A DNA stretch of 64,000 nucleotides, taken from NCBI RefSeq assembly GCF_009730915.1, contig NC_052475.1:31557016-31621015 (forward strand), given 5' to 3'. This document shows, in pieces, positions 60,901 through 64,000 of the stretch. The position numbers were made by a program, and so were the translations under genes. Each line of letters begins with the position of its first letter. The first letter of the stretch is position 1. This stretch comes from Dioscorea cayenensis subsp. rotundata (lineage: Eukaryota > Streptophyta > Magnoliopsida > Dioscoreales > Dioscoreaceae). Under the pieces are notes generated by a model. The model did no database searches, was not told the origin of the DNA, and saw only the letters and a program-made list of their open reading frames with translations.

Positions 60901-63900
60901 TATGCATCAGATACTCCATAGTAGTCAGAAAATTCGTGTAGTAGCCATTCCCATATCCCACATATATGTAGATTTTTTGTGTTAAAATGGAGAGCTCGCA
61001 GCGCTGCTTCCAGTACAAGATCGTATATTAGAGTTTCAACAACAAGACCACCCTGGAATGCAGAGATCATAAGTTATCAGCTATCAGGTTCTAAAACTGA
61101 TTGAAGGAAATTAAGAATCAAAATGCAGGACAAAAACCTTTAGAGAGTTCATCCTGTCAGATATGCTACAAATGCTGATGATAAGTTGAACTTTCCCGAT
61201 ACATCCATCATCGCCATGGTGCAACGGCCACCACCTAACTATCTCGCTTTGCTTTATTTACATATACATGTTGACTATGGGTAAGAGCAGAAAAAAGTTT
61301 TATAGATTTCTGCAGATAATGAAATTCTACTTTTAATTGTATACCTCACTATCAGCCAATGATGAAATGTCAATGTTGGCTTGACCCAGGTTCATTTTAT
61401 TGTTATCTTGAACTTCTAATGAAAGACAATCTCCATTGCTCTCCGGGCAACTGAAAACAAGCATGAAAATTACTGTTTTCTTTTGAACAAATTGTTAGAA
61501 CAATATGATTAGGTTTTCTGCAGAATGACTTACAACACATGAGAATCACCACTTCCAGGAATCAAACAAGTCGGTGAATCATTAACCGCTTCTCCACTTG
61601 AGCTTTTGAGTTGCAAGAAGCATGACAGATTTTCTGCAATACGAAAAAGCATCAGCAGTAGCAGCAGCAATCAGTTTTTCTGCAGATATAACACAAAGAT
61701 CTTGCTTGAATTACCAATACATACCTTCAGGGGTGGCTTGATACGATGCCAATTTCAACGTGTTCATCTGATTCTTCAGCATCAAAGAAACATGTCGAAC
61801 ATACTCTGCTCCCATTTGCATGTATATAGCCCTTTGAGAATAGGTGCTGCGAAGCTTTCTTCTTCTCGGAATTATCCGAACTTTTTTCACTATAAAAAAC
61901 ACAAGATTGATGATTTTCATTATAGAAAACTGTTGATCAGTGTGAAAAAGGTGAGAAAATGTCACCTTCAACTTCAATTTGTTTAATTACTTTCCTTCCT
62001 TTACTGCAAACCCCCTCTTTACTGTCAACAAGCAGACTTCCAGACCCCTGGATTTGGCCTTTTGGTTGCAATAAATATTTCTGCAATCTATACACTCAAA
62101 ACAGCCAAATTCCTCAGTAAAAATAAACAACATTTATATATGCAGTAAACTGCCGTTGTTATCAGTGAGCATACCCAAATGCATTGCGGAGAACTACACA
62201 TTCATCTCGAAGAAATTCAGGAGCTTCCATGCAGTTTCTTGCCCATGCATTTAAACATAATCGGAAACAGGCGTCATATGCTACAAATGTTTGCCATGCA
62301 CTCTGAACACTATTAGATCGAAACTCATGCTTAGAGTCATGAAATTGAAATTAAAAAAAATAAAAAATCAACTAGATTTCAGAATCAAAATACCTGGTAG
62401 TGAAACATGGAATTTCATCCACCATACTGTTCTTCCAAGCAGGAATCTGAGCTTCACCATCTCCAGGATCACATCTGAATTCAAATCACACACATTTGAA
62501 AGAATGCAATGGAAATTAGATGAATGAAATGCATGCTAATACCTTGGCAGTGGCTCATTAGTGTTTTGTGTCTCTCCAGCTATATCCGATGACACATCGA
62601 AGCATTCATAGACGACACCCGTATCATCTGCTGAATAAGATCATAACGTAAATTTGGTTGATTGTATCAACTGTTGAATTCTTTTGAATACTTACCCTCT
62701 ACATCTAAACAATGTCCTCTTCTTTTTCTGAGTATCGGAGGTGCGCTTGGAGGAGTTTGTAACTCTTCAAACTTCAAATGCATGAACTCAGTACGAAGAT
62801 GACCCTGCTGTGCAACCAGATTGAAAGATTAAAATTACTGATCATAAACTGAAGATTCTATCAATCTATCGTACCGGCACTAAAGTATCATCAGCAGCAA
62901 TAGAGTTTACAACATTTGTGCGCATGAATCTTGCTTCAACATCAACCATAAGATTCTCCTTGGACTGTCCTCGAACCAAAGTTCGCTTGGAGGAACCATC
63001 TGATTTTTTTACTGACTCATGGCTTGTTTTCGTATTCATTTCATCATTGGAAATTCTACTTTTTGGCCTCTCAAACAGTTCGGAGTCACTAGAGATCAAA
63101 CTTTCCTCACCTAATGTGTCATAATGGTCAGTATAAAAACCTTCAGGAACAGAAGCTACACTCTCATCCTGTTCATCCTCTGAATCTAATGAAATGTTAG
63201 CATGAGGCACTAGCAAACCCGAATAGAATTTCACCGGTGGCAATCTTTTCGGCGATAAGAAACTATTTGTTTTGCAAACCAAGGGTGAGTTCGGAGCAGG
63301 ATCAAGGGGGAACTTCTCTATTAATGGTGGACGTGCTGTTTGTTCAACCTCTGAACCCTGCATACATGTTAATATAGTGAAACTTTAACACAAACAATTC
63401 TTGAGAGATCAATTTATTGATTATAATTGAAAATTGTTATGTTTGTTTTAGTGATGCATTGAGTTCTTGATTGATAATTTCAATCAAGAAAGTGATAAAT
63501 GATTCATATCCAATTCAAGAAACATAAACATAAAAGTTTTCAAATCAAAAGGAAGTAAGGAACTCAAATGAAGTTGCAGAGGAATCAAATCAAGCACAAT
63601 GAAAGAACTAGAGTGCTTCAAACAATATTATATTTAATTCAAGAACCATAAATATACAAAAGACTTGAATCAGTAGGAACTCAAATGGAATTACAGCACA
63701 TCAAAACCAAAAAGATTCAAAGAAGAACTACTCATTTAAATTCTTTCATTAATAAATCAAAATCTTGAAAGAGAATCCAAAGCAAGACCCAAACAAAGAA
63801 ACACAAGATGAAATAAGAAAAAATTAATAAGCTCAAAACTACTCAAAAAAGAACACCAAAAAAAGAAGAAAGAAAAAAAAACTGAATATAAAAGACCAAA

Positions 63901-63980
63901 ATTTGCAGAAATTTATAGATTATTCAGCTCACTTGTTTGATCCAGCTGATGGCCTTCTCATCCAATCCCTCTGTAAACAT
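57909..63980 (-). CDS. Plant-specific protein of unknown function, At4g24610/At5g65440-like
   Basis: Twenty-three coding exons on the minus strand: 63933-63980, 62875-63357, 62696-62807, 62543-62630, 62394-62474, 62175-62309, 61966-62087, 61725-61889, 61534-61633, 61345-61450, 61138-61251, 60889-61052, 60693-60810, 60027-60251, 59767-59957, 59518-59685, 59322-59427, 59089-59226, 58837-58995, 58548-58754, 58280-58474, 58122-58193 and 57909-58022. The sum is 3411 bp, 1136 residues, and every junction keeps frame. It starts MFTEGLDEKAISWIKQ; a Ser/Asp/Glu-rich N-terminal part (exon 2) is probably disordered; the remainder is helical, with conserved stretches such as AWQTFVAYDACFRLCLNAWAR, AAAKRCRRHM, DPMTISTAYLKMKSLC, LFHNYIMVWIQD, and FVAICRQFWDRMGQ. 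I recognise it from Arabidopsis proteins of unknown role, sometimes auto-labelled as a pesticidal crystal protein, which nothing here supports. No catalytic motif is seen. Confidence 0.9.
60419..60450 (-). repeat. Duplicated splice acceptor and exon start within an intron
   Basis: The 32 bases at 60419-60450 match those at 60241-60272 except for one change. The original copy spans the acceptor (TTCATTCACAG) and first 11 bases of the exon 60027-60251. The copy lies in the upstream intron, 178 bp before the real acceptor in transcript order, and could serve as a decoy acceptor. Confidence 0.8.
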
Positions 63981-64000
63981 CTTTGCTTTCAGGGTCTCTA

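Noticed and set aside
57909..63980. Interpretation of the 23-exon gene as a pesticidal crystal toxin relative
   Set aside because: The label known for Arabidopsis relatives is an automatic annotation. There is no toxin domain architecture, and the gene is a conserved, intron-rich plant gene.

Overview
The window is nuclear DNA from a flowering plant. Genes are split by spliceosomal introns with GT..AG borders. Intergenic DNA is AT-rich and full of transposable-element debris and microsatellites. All seven recognisable proteins belong to plant families: GARP/MYB-CC, OPT, ArfGAP-C2, FPA-like SPOC, and plant-only proteins of unknown function. A monocot, for example a yam-like or other non-grass lineage, is a guess from gene flavour only. 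I see no bacterial features, rRNA, tRNA or CRISPR.

Layout. 1-7.6 kb: repeat-rich DNA with a complete 5.66-kb Mutator-like element (1214-6875) bounded by a perfect 9-bp target duplication. 7.6-11.4 kb: a minus-strand MYB-CC transcription factor of the PHL/UNE16 type. 11.4-23.4 kb: a gene desert with two solo LTRs, one inside a pair of long inverted repeats and one interrupted by a PIF/Harbinger-type MITE whose centre is a ~600-bp alternating purine/pyrimidine microsatellite. 23.5-35.7 kb: two tandem oligopeptide-transporter (OPT) genes with identical exon-intron architecture. 37.9-42.0 kb: a minus-strand ArfGAP-C2 gene with a SINE in its leader intron. It is divergent from a single-exon membrane-protein gene at 42.3-42.9 kb. 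46.0-55.8 kb: an FPA-like RRM/SPOC gene whose 5.2-kb intron holds a recent ~0.9-kb tandem duplication. 56.2-56.7 kb: a palindromic MITE with a 10-bp target duplication. 57.9-64.0 kb: a 23-exon minus-strand gene of the At4g24610/At5g65440 family, with its whole coding region inside the window.

The genes do not form a pathway. The only functional clustering is the OPT tandem pair. I rebuilt exon structures by hand, checking GT/AG borders and reading frame at each junction. For every multi-exon gene the exon lengths sum to a multiple of three. One splice site, in the ArfGAP gene, remains ambiguous. I found no convincing new molecular system. The most unusual signals are the internal repeat pattern of the large Mutator-like element, the nested solo-LTR/MITE, the near-palindromic MITE with matching ORFs on both strands, and the paired leader-like sequences downstream of the two OPT genes.
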